Source: Natrialbaceae archaeon Tc-Br11_E2g1 (lineage in GTDB: Archaea; Halobacteriota; Halobacteria; Halobacteriales; Natrialbaceae). Taken from it: 21,830 bases of DNA. Under the pieces are notes generated by a model. That model made no database searches and had not been told where the DNA came from. It saw nothing but the letters and a program-made list of their open reading frames with translations. The translations under genes and the position numbers were made by a program. This document shows, in pieces, positions 7,041 through 15,104 of the stretch (position 1 is the first letter of the stretch; every line of letters starts with the position of its first letter). The DNA is taken from contig LKNC01000007.1 of the NCBI GenBank assembly GCA_001564255.1, forward strand, positions 1 to 21,830. Reading direction: 5' to 3'.

Positions 7041-9626
7041 CTATTCTTTCTCGTCTTCGGTTAGCCGCCGTTTGAGCAGATAGCCAATTCCGCCGAAAGC
7101 GGAGAGTGTTCCCATGATTCCAAACCCGGGCAGGTCGTCGGAACTGTCGTCACCCGTCGATTCCTCGCTCTCGGGATCGTCGTCGGCCGTTGTTTCTTCG
7201 TTTCCGGGGTCGTCGTCGGCCGTCGATTCCTCGTCTTCAGGATCGATCGACAGGGTATAGCTCCGAGACTCGTCGTCGGAGGTCGCGATGAACCAGTCGT
7301 ACTCGCCGTCGGCGGTCGGGGCGGTAGCGCCGAGTGTGACTCCAGTGCTCTCGGCCACGTCGAGGTCGACTGTTTCACTGGACGGCACGTCGGGGTCGCT
7401 GTTGTCATCGCTTTTCAGCGTCCCGTCGGCAGTCTTTTCGGCAGTTTCGACGGTCCAGCTAATCGGGAGGTCACTGACATCTAACTCGTAGGATTCCCCC
7501 CACGTCTCGCCGCTCTCCAGAGAGACCGAATCGTCGAATTCGGTCGTGCCATCGATGGTGGCGGTGACGGTCTCGGTCGACTCTTCGTCTTCTCCCCAGT
7601 ACCCGACGGTTACGTCGAGTATGGCACTCTCGGCGTCTTTCGCCACCGCGGCGTCGACGTCGATCGCGAAATCTTTCCGTCGTCGCTCGCGGTAGTCGAC
7701 CAGCGCCGGCTCGAGTTCGTCAAGCGTGACGATGTCATCCTCGCTGACGTCCTCGTAGTAGTCGATATCGTTGGCTTCGAGCCAGCCCACCGCGTCGTCC
7801 CGGCTCGAGAAGGCGAGCGGACTCCCGTTGCCCATCGGCATCCCGTAGTAGCTGTGACCAGAGGGTACCAACAGGAAGTAGCCCTCGTCCATGTCGATCA
7901 GTTCTTTGTAATCCCCGTCGCGAGTCCACTGACCGTCGTCCTCGTAGACGTCTTCGAAGTCCACAGCCAGAACGTCGTCGATACCGGAGTCGGATGTAGC
8001 GTAGAAGTCGGAGTAGACGACGTATTCGACCATGCAGCCGGTCGAACAGAACTCGTTCCGGGTGCCGTCGGCGTGGACGACCTGTCCGTGCCAGGCTTCG
8101 TATGTCTCGCCGTCCGGGGTCATGTTACACACCGCACAGCCGACGTCGGCGTCGAACGGTTCGGGACCGCTGCTTGTCTCCGCGCTGACGTCCCACGAAT
8201 CGGTGGCGGACACGAACGTCACGTCGTCGGTTCCCGCGACGGTTCCGGTATTCTCGACGGTGACGGCCACGTTCACTGGTTCTCCGGGTCCCGTCTCGAC
8301 CTCGTCGGCCGAATCGACGTCGGTGATCGTAAACTCGGCAGCCGGCGTCGCGTCAGCGGCACGTTTTGCCCACACGTGATGGTGTCCGAGCGTCCCCAGG
8401 TTCACGCGCGAACCCCGACTCGATCCGGTGACGCCCGCGTTCAGCGCGTAGATGTTGTGATCCCAGCTCCCGACGAACACCGTTCCGCTCACCACCGTCG
8501 GCGATGATTTCACTTTGCCACCGGTTTCGAACTGCCACTGCTTCTCACCGGACTCCGCCTCGAGTGCGTACACGTGGTGGTCGCCACTCCCGACGATCAC
8601 CGCTCCGTCGGCGACCGTCGGCGACGAGTGTACTTCGCCGCCGGTCTCGAACTGCCACCGCAGGTCGCCGGTTCCTGCGTCTAACGCATATACGTTCTCG
8701 TCGTCGTTTCCGACGAATACTGTTCCATCGGCTACCGTCGGCGACGATGCATGGACCGCACCTCCGGTTTCGAACTGCCACTGCTTCTCGCCAGTGTCTA
8801 CGTCCAGGGCATAGAGGTTGTGATCGTCGCTCCCGACGAACACCGTCCCGTCGGCGACCGTCGGCGACGATCGCAGTCGATCCGAGGCTTCGAACTGCCA
8901 CCGTTCGTCGCCGGTCTCCGCGTCCAGTGCGTACAGGTTCTGGTCGTCACTCCCGACGAACACCGTCCCGTCGGCGACCGTCGGCGACTTTACCCGATCG
9001 GTAGCTTCGAACTGCCACCGTTCGTCGCCGGTCTCCGCGTTCAGCGCGTAGACGTTGTGATTGTCGCTCCCGACGAACACCGTCCCGTCGGCGACCGTCG
9101 GCGAGTGCTTCACTGCACCGCCGCGAGTTTCGAACTGCCACCGTTTGTCTCCGGTCTCCGCGTCCAGAGCGTACAGATTCTGGTCGTGGCTCCCGACGAA
9201 CACCGTCCCGTCGGCGACCATCGGCGGCGATCGCACCCGATCGTTGGCTTCGAACTGCCACTGCTTGTCGCCGGTCGTCGCGTCGAGCGCGTAGACGTTG
9301 TGGTCGTGACTCCCGACGAACACCGTTCCGTCAACGACCGTCGGCGACGACCATTTTACTTCAGCATCGGTTTCGAATTCCCACAGCAGATCGGCCCCGG
9401 TAGTCCCCTCTGCAGCCGTTAGGCCAGCGGCCCCGATGCCACCAACGGACGCCATACCCACCGCTGCCGCCCCCATCAGATATGTCCGCCGACCGAGTTC
9501 GGTAACGTCCAGTCGTTTACTCTCCTTGTTCAGTTCACTATCCGGCAACGTCGGTTTCGCGTTTGCTCGGATACTGGTCCCCGAGTCCGCAGTGTCGCTG
9601 GGATCGGATCGATCGTTTGGATTCAT
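7041..9626 (-). CDS. Surface protein: Tat signal, 8-blade PQQ-type propeller, NosL domain, PGF-CTERM
   Basis: This 861-residue exported protein is a multidomain fusion. A twin-arginine signal (GRRTYLMG, R46-R47) with a hydrophobic stretch follows a long 45-residue N-region. Eight PQQ-like repeats of 39-41 residues (about 81-397) each run W-x-F...SPTVxDGTVFVGSxDxNxYALxAxTG and form a beta-propeller. Residues about 428-482 resemble the first half of a CARDB/Ig-like domain. Residues 491-640 form a NosL-type domain with CAVCNM (C497, C500, M502), FCSTGCM (C527, C531, M532) and GMPMGNG (M596, M598), the kind of Cys/Met set that binds Cu(I). A second Ig-like domain (about 651-738), an acidic repeat tail and PGFG plus helix plus RR (833-854, archaeosortase PGF-CTERM) complete it. 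Redox or copper work on the cell surface is inferred. 'PQQ-like' names the fold; PQQ binding is not shown. Confidence 0.92.
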   Translation of the reverse strand: MNPNDRSDPSDTADSGTSIRANAKPTLPDSELNKESKRLDVTELGRRTYLMGAAAVGMASVGGIGAAGLTAAEGTTGADLLWEFETDAEVKWSSPTVVDGTVFVGSHDHNVYALDATTGDKQWQFEANDRVRSPPMVADGTVFVGSHDQNLYALDAETGDKRWQFETRGGAVKHSPTVADGTVFVGSDNHNVYALNAETGDERWQFEATDRVKSPTVADGTVFVGSDDQNLYALDAETGDERWQFEASDRLRSSPTVADGTVFVGSDDHNLYALDVDTGEKQWQFETGGAVHASSPTVADGTVFVGNDDENVYALDAGTGDLRWQFETGGEVHSSPTVADGAVIVGSGDHHVYALEAESGEKQWQFETGGKVKSSPTVVSGTVFVGSWDHNIYALNAGVTGSSRGSRVNLGTLGHHHVWAKRAADATPAAEFTITDVDSADEVETGPGEPVNVAVTVENTGTVAGTDDVTFVSATDSWDVSAETSSGPEPFDADVGCAVCNMTPDGETYEAWHGQVVHADGTRNEFCSTGCMVEYVVYSDFYATSDSGIDDVLAVDFEDVYEDDGQWTRDGDYKELIDMDEGYFLLVPSGHSYYGMPMGNGSPLAFSSRDDAVGWLEANDIDYYEDVSEDDIVTLDELEPALVDYRERRRKDFAIDVDAAVAKDAESAILDVTVGYWGEDEESTETVTATIDGTTEFDDSVSLESGETWGESYELDVSDLPISWTVETAEKTADGTLKSDDNSDPDVPSSETVDLDVAESTGVTLGATAPTADGEYDWFIATSDDESRSYTLSIDPEDEESTADDDPGNEETTADDDPESEESTGDDSSDDLPGFGIMGTLSAFGGIGYLLKRRLTEDEKE
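7155..7245. repeat. Acidic linker repeat before the PGF-CTERM tail
   Basis: Within the surface protein gene, three imperfect copies encode S/T-T/S-A-DDDP-x-x-E-E-T (about residues 796-827). This is the usual low-complexity acidic, Thr/Ser-rich wall-spanning linker ahead of a PGF-CTERM anchor, and likely O-glycosylated. Confidence 0.6.
8436..9386. repeat. Eight tandem 117-123 bp repeats encoding propeller blades
   Basis: The DNA repeats the same block eight times. On the plus strand each unit contains a near-identical string such as CCGTCGGCGACCGTCGGCG, then a variable spacer, then TTCGAACTGCCACxG. Each unit encodes one blade of the beta-propeller. Identity is much higher at the DNA level than is usual for PQQ repeats, which implies recent duplication or ongoing gene conversion. 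Confidence 0.85.
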
Positions 9627-9862
9627 ACGCCTCTACCGTCCGCTAAAGATCGCAGCCGTATTTTTTTCGTGGCCTGAAACTCGAAAACACCAATCACATA
9701 GATAACTAGTACAATCATCCAACGGGTCGAACAAACACGGCGTCGATGCTCTGTGTCTTGCACGACACTTTTGATGGATTTTAAGATTAGATAGATCGTA
9801 CTCGCCCACCGTCTGTATTGCTCTTTTCGAAGTCTGTGGTTCTATGGCACGCACCGTGGTCA
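9627..9862. other. AT-rich 236-bp intergenic region with hairpin and promoter-like elements
   Basis: This is the longest gene-free stretch and clearly more AT-rich than its surroundings. It holds a run of T on the plus strand (9661-9667; minus-strand AAAAAAATAC), which could be the TATA region of the surface protein gene about 35-40 nt from its ATG. It also holds a CTAG (rare in haloarchaea), a perfect 5-bp inverted repeat GTGTC...GACAC (9753-9768) followed by TTTT, and TTTTAAGATTAGATAG (9778-9793). A 76-codon minus-strand frame crosses it but starts with GTG and has no coding character; I do not call it. Confidence 0.5.
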
Positions 9863-11092
9863 CTACCCCGAGTCCTCCTCGAGGGACACGCCGGGCGGGT
9901 CCTCGAGTGAGAGTTTGAGAACGGCGGGGATCGCGACGAGGGCGATGGCGATCTCGAGGCCGCCGACGACGAGGAAGGCCGTCCAGAAGCCGTAGGCGTC
10001 GGCGACGACGCCGCCGACGAGGAATCCTCCGAGAAAGCCGAGACTGCCGGCGAGGTTGAACCCGGCCATCGCGACCCCGCGGTCGCCCTCACCGGCGATG
10101 TCGGTGACAAGGGCCATGGTGGCGGGGGCGACGAGTGCGCCGAGCACGCCGACGGCGATCATCGCGCCCGCGGCGACGGCGACGGTGGGGGATGCCCCGA
10201 CGGCGAGGATGCCGGCCCCGTAGAACATCGAGCCGACGACGATCGGGATCGTGCGGCCGATCCGATCGGAGAGGACGCCCATGGGGTACTGCAACAGGGC
10301 GAACGGGGCGAAAAAACAGGCAAGCATCAGCCCGGTTTCGGCGGGACCGAGTCCGAACGTCTCCTGGAAGTAGAGGGTGCCGACGAGGGCGAAAAAGCCC
10401 GCAGTCAGCCGGTCGACGAAGCCGAAGGCGTAGGGGATCGTCACGCTCGGGCGCTCGCGGACGCTCGCTACGACCGCCCGGGCGGTGCGACGGCTGGTCG
10501 GGGCGCGGTCCTCGACGACGGTCACGGTCAGGCCGACGGTGACGAGCAAGCCGGCGGCGGCGAACAGGGGGGTGAGTGGGTGGAGTTCGGTGAGCTGGCC
10601 GCCGACGGGGGCACCCAGGGCAGCCCCGAGACCGATGGCGATCCCCGCTGCGCCCATGTTCTTCCCGTGGCCGCCCTCGAGGTCCATGAGCATCGTCATG
10701 GTCAACGAGAAGGCACCGATAGTCATCGCCCCCTGGAACACTCGCAAGAGGAGCACGCCCTCGAAGGGGAGCGAGCCGACCGCAGGCGAGAGGGCCAGGG
10801 CGGCGTAGCCGACCGAGCCGGCCAGTGCTCCGGCGACGATAAACGGCGTCCGCCTCCCGGTCACGTCGCTCGTGACCCCCCAGACGCCGACGAAGGCGAC
10901 GTAGGCGGCGAACTCGGCGACGAGAAACCACATGCTCGCGGAGACGTCGGTCGCGGCAAACGCCGACTCGGTAGCGTCGGCCCCGAGGGTCTCGACGAGC
11001 GTCGTCACCCCCGGGTACAACAGGAGCTGGGAGAACAACACCGTGAAGACGACGGTCGCGAGCACGACCCGGTCCCGACGGCTCGAGGTCAC
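9863..11092 (-). CDS. Major facilitator superfamily (MFS) transporter
   Basis: This 409-residue protein has about 12 hydrophobic helices in two halves. The MFS loop 2-3 signature appears as GVTSDVTGRR (72-81) and its counterpart in the second half as GVLSDRIGRT (272-281). This is the DHA-type drug/metabolite:H+ antiporter layout, but the substrate cannot be read from sequence. The start is GTG at 11092. A minus-strand TTTCATAC about 27 nt upstream supports it as a leaderless start, and no suitable ATG exists nearby. It lies between the sugar dehydrogenase and the propeller-NosL gene, all on the minus strand. The gaps of 57 and 236 bp argue for separate promoters rather than one strict operon. 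Confidence 0.93.
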   Translation of the reverse strand: MTSSRRDRVVLATVVFTVLFSQLLLYPGVTTLVETLGADATESAFAATDVSASMWFLVAEFAAYVAFVGVWGVTSDVTGRRTPFIVAGALAGSVGYAALALSPAVGSLPFEGVLLLRVFQGAMTIGAFSLTMTMLMDLEGGHGKNMGAAGIAIGLGAALGAPVGGQLTELHPLTPLFAAAGLLVTVGLTVTVVEDRAPTSRRTARAVVASVRERPSVTIPYAFGFVDRLTAGFFALVGTLYFQETFGLGPAETGLMLACFFAPFALLQYPMGVLSDRIGRTIPIVVGSMFYGAGILAVGASPTVAVAAGAMIAVGVLGALVAPATMALVTDIAGEGDRGVAMAGFNLAGSLGFLGGFLVGGVVADAYGFWTAFLVVGGLEIAIALVAIPAVLKLSLEDPPGVSLEEDSG

Positions 11093-11115
11093 GGCCGGCG
11101 GTTGGGGCCAGGGGA

Positions 11116-11123
11116 GTATGAAA
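11116..11123 (-). promoter_or_regulatory. TATA-like element of the MFS gene
   Basis: Minus-strand TTTCATAC lies about 27 nt before the GTG at 11092, in the 57-bp gap after the sugar dehydrogenase gene. It decides in favour of the GTG start. Confidence 0.45.
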
Positions 11124-11149
11124 CCGGCCGTTTCACTCGAGTCGACGGA

Positions 11150-12334
11150 CTACCCGTCGGGGACCAGCCGAACGATGGGTGCGTCCCCGTCGTCTACGGC
11201 GACGTAGAGAGAGCCGGTGTCAGGGGCAACCGCGACGTCGCGGATCCGCCACCCCTGGCCGTCGAGGAGTTCCTCGGCGAGGGAGACGTCGCGGCCGTCG
11301 ACGGTAAAGCGAGCGAGCGACCGCGAGGCCAGCCCGCCGACGAAGAGGTCTCCCTGCCAGTCGGGGAACGCCTCGCCGTCGTAGAACGTCGTGCCGGCAG
11401 GCGGAAATCCACCGGTGTTACACTCCCAGTAGTACAGCGGATCGACCACGTCCTCGAGGTCGAAGGGATCGTCGCCGACGGGGTCGTCGGTGCCGTACTC
11501 ACAGCCGGTGTGGGCGATCGGCCAGCCGTAGTCGCCCCCTTCCTCCAAGACGTTTATCTCGTCGCCGTCCTCCTCGCCGTGTTCGCTCTGCCAGATCTCG
11601 CCGGTCTCGGGGTGGACGGCCATCCCCTGAGAGTTGCGGTGGCCGTAGGTGTAGACGGCGTCGGCCACGTCCTCGTCGTCGACAAAGGGATTGTCATCGG
11701 GAATCGAGCCGTCCGCCTCGAGGCGAACGGTTGCGCCGAGTTCGTTGTCCGTGACCCGCGAGTAGTGCTCGCTTGCGTGCTCGCCGAAACGCTTGTCGCC
11801 GCGGTCGCCGACGGTCACGTAGACCATCCCCTCCTGGCCGACGACGACCCGCGAGCCGTAGTGGACGGTCGAGTCGACGAACGGCTCGGCGACGAACAGT
11901 TCCTCGAAGTCCTCGAGACGGGGGCTCTCGGGGTCGACTCTCCCCCGCCCGAGGTGGGTGGTCGATTCGCCGGCGTCGTTTTCGGCCGCGTAGGTCAGGT
12001 ACGCCCACGGTTCGTCGGGGAAGTCGGGGTGGAGTTCGACGTCGAGCAAGCCACCCTGGCCGGCGGCGGAGACCTCGGGGGTTCCATCGAGTACCTCGCG
12101 GTCGCCGTCCTCACGATCGAGGAGGGAGAGTCGGCCCTCGAGTTCGGTGACCAGCAGCCGGGAGTCCTCGGGGAGGAAGGCCATCGCCCACGGCTGTGCG
12201 AGGCCGTCGGCGACCACCTCGAGGTCGAAGCCCTCGACGTCGTCCTCGCCGAAGCCGAGACAGCCGCCGACCGAGAGGGCGACGGTGGCTCCCAGGACCG
12301 TTCGTCGGCCGACGCGTGGGGGCGTCGCTGTCAT
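11150..12334 (-). CDS. PQQ-dependent sugar dehydrogenase-like lipoprotein (Asd/YliI family)
   Basis: This 394-residue protein has a Tat lipoprotein signal: RR at 10-11, hydrophobic core, lipobox SVGGC with Cys25 as the likely lipidated residue. The rest is the six-bladed propeller of soluble aldose/glucose dehydrogenases. Family motifs are GQGGLLDVELHPDF (92-105), HYGSRVVVG and YVTVGDRGD (158-180), and GHRNSQGMAVHPETGEIW with SEHGEEDGDEINVLEEGGDYGWP (231-271). The family oxidises aldoses at C1 outside the membrane with bound PQQ and Ca2+; whether this haloarchaeon obtains PQQ is unknown. Two cysteines (C278, C305) could form a disulfide. ATG 12334 is preferred over the in-frame TTG 12367 because it gives a normal short n-region. 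It is divergent from metY. Confidence 0.9.
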   Translation of the reverse strand: MTATPPRVGRRTVLGATVALSVGGCLGFGEDDVEGFDLEVVADGLAQPWAMAFLPEDSRLLVTELEGRLSLLDREDGDREVLDGTPEVSAAGQGGLLDVELHPDFPDEPWAYLTYAAENDAGESTTHLGRGRVDPESPRLEDFEELFVAEPFVDSTVHYGSRVVVGQEGMVYVTVGDRGDKRFGEHASEHYSRVTDNELGATVRLEADGSIPDDNPFVDDEDVADAVYTYGHRNSQGMAVHPETGEIWQSEHGEEDGDEINVLEEGGDYGWPIAHTGCEYGTDDPVGDDPFDLEDVVDPLYYWECNTGGFPPAGTTFYDGEAFPDWQGDLFVGGLASRSLARFTVDGRDVSLAEELLDGQGWRIRDVAVAPDTGSLYVAVDDGDAPIVRLVPDG

Positions 12335-12354
12335 GGGGGTTTCTGATTTCTGTA

Positions 12355-12371
12355 ACGGTTTGGCCAACCGT
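12355..12371. promoter_or_regulatory. Inverted repeat upstream of the sugar dehydrogenase
   Basis: ACGGTT-TGGCC-AACCGT has perfect 6-bp arms and a 5-bp spacer. It is centred about 29 nt upstream of ATG 12334 on the minus strand, where the TATA box would sit. No good TATA sequence is visible there, so an operator or activator-dependent promoter is possible. Confidence 0.35.
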
Positions 12372-12381
12372 CAAACCACGG

Positions 12382-12398
12382 GTGTGTGTGTGTGTGTG
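12382..12398. repeat. (GT)8 dinucleotide repeat between divergent genes
   Basis: Eight GT units plus a G, followed by CGAGAGAG, lie in the 141-bp region between the sugar dehydrogenase and metY. Such runs can adopt Z-form in salt and vary in length by slippage. No function is shown. Confidence 0.8.
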
Positions 12399-12440
12399 CG
12401 AGAGAGTCACGCATGGAAAGCGGTTTTTGCCGTTACTGAC

Positions 12441-12470
12441 ATGCATAAGAGTCTCCCAGAGTATGCATAC
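12441..12470 (+). promoter_or_regulatory. metY promoter: TATA-like element and palindrome
   Basis: GCATAAGA (12443-12450) is centred about 29 nt before ATG 12476 and is the likely TATA box of a leaderless transcript. The perfect palindrome GTATGCATAC (12461-12470) lies between it and the start. ATGCAT occurs twice, at 12441 and 12463, 22 bp apart (about two helical turns), on the same face of the helix. Confidence 0.5.
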
Positions 12471-12475
12471 TAAAC

Positions 12476-13792
12476 ATGAGCGACGACGAGAGCGCACAGT
12501 CGCCGGAGCTCCGAGGGTTCGGAACGAGAAGCGTCCACGCCGGGCAATCGCCCGATCCGGCGACGGGGGCGATGGCCCCGCCGATCTACCAGACCTCCTC
12601 GTACGTCTTCGAGAGCGCGGACGACGCCGCCGCCCGCTATGCCTTAGAGAGCGAGGAGTACATCTACTCGCGGATCGGAAACCCGACGACGGAGGTCCTA
12701 GAGGACCGCCTGGCCGCCCTCGAGGGCGGGGTGGGTGCGGTGGCGACGGGCAGCGGGATGGCCGCGCTGGATTCGGCGACGCTGATTCTGGCGAAAGCCG
12801 GCGAGAACGTCGTCTGTTCGACGGACACCTACGGCGGGACGACCGCCTATCTCGCCAGGACCGCCTCCCGGCGGGGGGTGGAGACGCGGTTCGTGCCGAC
12901 CCTCGAGTACGACGCCTACGAGGATGCGATCGACGAGGACACCGCGTACGTCCACCTCGAGACGATCGGCAACCCCTCGCTCGTCACCCCCGACTTCGAA
13001 CGGGTCGCCGGGATCGCCCACGACAACGGGGTGCCACTCGTCGTCGACAACACGTTCGCGACGCCGTACCTGTGTACCCCGATCGACCACGGCGCGGACG
13101 TCGTCTGGAACTCCACGACGAAGTGGATCCACGGCTCCGGGACCACGGTGGGCGGAATTTTGGTCGACGGCGGCACCTTCCCCTGGGGCGACCACGGCTA
13201 CGAGGAGATCGCCGGGACGAACGACGCCTACCACGACGTCGACTTCTCGCGGGACTTCCCGGATGCGCCCTTCGCCGCCGCCGCCCGCTTTCGCTCGCTT
13301 CGCAGCCTCGGCAACCAGCAGTCACCCTTCGACGCCTGGGGGACCCTCCAGGGGATCGAGAGCCTGCCACTGCGGATGGACCGCCACTGTGAGAACGCCG
13401 CGATCGTCGCCGACTACCTCGACGACCACGATGACGTCGCCTGGGTCACCTATCCCGGCCTCGAGAGCCACCCCACCCACGACAACGCCACGCGCTACCT
13501 CGACGACTACGGCGGGATGATCGCCTTCGGCCTCGAGAACGGCTATTCGGCCGGCAAACGCCTCTGTGAGGAAGTCGAAGTCGCCCAGTTCCTCGCGAAC
13601 ATCGGCGACGCGAAGACGCTCGTGATCCACCCCGCGAGCACCACCCACGGCCAGCTCACCCCCGAGGAACGCGAGGAGGCGGGGGTCACCGAGGACCTCA
13701 TCCGGCTGTCGGTCGGCATCGAGGATCCGGAAGATATACTCGGGGACCTCGAGAACGCGATCCGAACGGCGACGCGGGAGACACACCCATGA
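12476..13792 (+). CDS. metY: O-acetylhomoserine sulfhydrylase (aminocarboxypropyltransferase)
   Basis: This 438-residue PLP enzyme of the Cys/Met metabolism family joins O-acetylhomoserine and sulfide to homocysteine in the cytoplasm. The PLP lysine is K216 in [12 protein letters not shown]. The cofactor Asp is D191 in VVDNTFATP, and the N-terminal SVHAG...[10 protein letters not shown] and [13 protein letters not shown] segments are characteristic. Its length matches the sulfhydrylase branch; cystathionine synthases/lyases are usually shorter (about 380-400). The stop TGA overlaps the ATG of metX, so the acyl donor and its user are translated together. This context makes MetY more likely than a lyase. 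A leaderless promoter with a palindrome precedes it. Confidence 0.93.
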   Translation: MSDDESAQSPELRGFGTRSVHAGQSPDPATGAMAPPIYQTSSYVFESADDAAARYALESEEYIYSRIGNPTTEVLEDRLAALEGGVGAVATGSGMAALDSATLILAKAGENVVCSTDTYGGTTAYLARTASRRGVETRFVPTLEYDAYEDAIDEDTAYVHLETIGNPSLVTPDFERVAGIAHDNGVPLVVDNTFATPYLCTPIDHGADVVWNSTTKWIHGSGTTVGGILVDGGTFPWGDHGYEEIAGTNDAYHDVDFSRDFPDAPFAAAARFRSLRSLGNQQSPFDAWGTLQGIESLPLRMDRHCENAAIVADYLDDHDDVAWVTYPGLESHPTHDNATRYLDDYGGMIAFGLENGYSAGKRLCEEVEVAQFLANIGDAKTLVIHPASTTHGQLTPEEREEAGVTEDLIRLSVGIEDPEDILGDLENAIRTATRETHP

Positions 13793-14988
13793 CGACGAAA
13801 GATACGGTCGATCTCGGGGAGTTTCAGTTCCTGTGTGGGGAGTCGATCCCCTCCCTCGAGGTCGCATACGAGACTTACGGCGAGTTCGACGGGACGAACG
13901 CAGTGGTGGTCTGTCACGCCCTGACGGGCAGTGCCCACGTCGCCCGCCGACCCGACGCGGGCGACCGGACGGCCGGACAGGCACGGGCCTGGTGGGGGGA
14001 CGTCGTCGGCCCCGGGAAGGCCGTCGACACGACCGAGTACTACGTGATCTGTGCGAACGTTCCGGGCTCGTGTTACGGGACGACGGGGCCCTCGAGTACG
14101 AACCCCGAAACCGGCGAACCGTACGGAACGGAGTTCCCGCCGGTGACGGTGGGCGACTGGACCCGCGCCCAGCGGGCGTTACTCGACGAACTCGGCGTCG
14201 GCCGTCTGCACGCCGTCGTCGGCGGGAGCGTCGGCGGGATGAACGTCTTAGACTGGCTGCGCCGGTATCCCGACGACGTCGAACGTGCCGCAGCCGTCGC
14301 CGCTGCGCCCCGGCTCGACGCCCAATGTCTCGCCCTCGATACCGTCGCCCGGCGGGCGATCACGAGCGATCCCAACTGGAACGGGGGCCACTACTACCAC
14401 GGTCCGGATCCAAAGGAGGGACTGGCCAGGGCGCGCCAGATCGGCCACATCATGTACCTCTCGAAGTCCTCGATGGGCCGGAAGTTCGGCCGTCGTTCGG
14501 CCGGCAGGGAGACCGTCCGCGAGGAGCCTCCGGACCCCGCTGCGGCGTTTTTCGCCTACCGTGAGGTCGAGTCCTACCTCGATTACCAGGCCGAGAAGTT
14601 CGTCGATCGCTTCGACGCCAACAGCTACCTCTACCTGACCCGGGCGATGGACGACTTCGACCTCGCGGCCGGCTACGAGTCCGACGCGGACGCGCTGGCT
14701 GCGTTCGAGGGAGAACTCCTCGTGCTCTCGTTTACCGGCGACTGGCACTTCACGGTCGACCAGTCCGACGCCCTGTCCGATCAGTGTCGCGAGGCCGGCG
14801 TCGACGTCGCTCACCACGTCGTCGAATCCGACCACGGTCACGACGCGTTCCTCGTCGAACCCGAAAAGGTCGGACCACCACTGTCCGGCCTCCTCGCCGA
14901 GGGACTGTCCGCTCGAGCGATCACCGATACGGAAGACCCCGAGGTAGACGACTTCGCGCCCGTTCACGCGAGCCTCTTTTCGGAATGA
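13789..14988 (+). CDS. metX: Homoserine O-acetyltransferase
   Basis: This 399-residue alpha/beta hydrolase-fold enzyme transfers an acyl group from acyl-CoA to homoserine, activating it for MetY. The nucleophile elbow is GGSVGGMN with Ser147; the usual form is GGSMGGM. The other catalytic residues are D318 (SFTGDWHF) and H351 (SDHGHDAFL). The N-terminal VAYETYG...[12 protein letters not shown] and the [14 protein letters not shown] segments are typical MetX sequence. The start ATG overlaps the metY stop (ATGA), showing translational coupling. Some MetX-fold enzymes use succinyl-CoA instead. Pairing with a MetY favours acetyl, but the sequence alone does not settle this. Confidence 0.93.
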   Translation: MTTKDTVDLGEFQFLCGESIPSLEVAYETYGEFDGTNAVVVCHALTGSAHVARRPDAGDRTAGQARAWWGDVVGPGKAVDTTEYYVICANVPGSCYGTTGPSSTNPETGEPYGTEFPPVTVGDWTRAQRALLDELGVGRLHAVVGGSVGGMNVLDWLRRYPDDVERAAAVAAAPRLDAQCLALDTVARRAITSDPNWNGGHYYHGPDPKEGLARARQIGHIMYLSKSSMGRKFGRRSAGRETVREEPPDPAAAFFAYREVESYLDYQAEKFVDRFDANSYLYLTRAMDDFDLAAGYESDADALAAFEGELLVLSFTGDWHFTVDQSDALSDQCREAGVDVAHHVVESDHGHDAFLVEPEKVGPPLSGLLAEGLSARAITDTEDPEVDDFAPVHASLFSE

Positions 14989-15104
14989 ACTGCCGGTCAA
15001 CTAACAGAGCGTGCAAGGGGTCAGAGGCCGTCCGGTGACGAGCGGCCCGGACACATCGGTCCGAATATGCGGCGAAAACCCGTCAGGATTTTGCTCCGTC
15101 AGTA

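Noticed and set aside
9633..9863. 76-codon minus-strand frame with CDWC in the intergenic region
   Set aside because: It starts with GTG, lies in AT-rich DNA without coding-like codon use, and contains the probable promoter of the surface protein gene.
7041..12334. Complete PQQ biosynthesis or nitrous oxide reduction cluster
   Set aside because: Only PQQ-type propellers and a NosL-like domain are present; no pqq or nos genes are in the window.
10580..12346. 588-codon plus-strand frame opposite the MFS and sugar dehydrogenase genes
   Set aside because: It is the antisense shadow of two well-recognised genes, which is typical in GC-rich DNA; the translation has no protein-family pattern.
15062..15095. 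Possible bidirectional terminator AAAACCCGTCAGGATTTT between metX and the membrane protein gene
   Set aside because: The stem is imperfect (mismatch and only two GC pairs) and archaeal termination does not need it; not strong enough to call.
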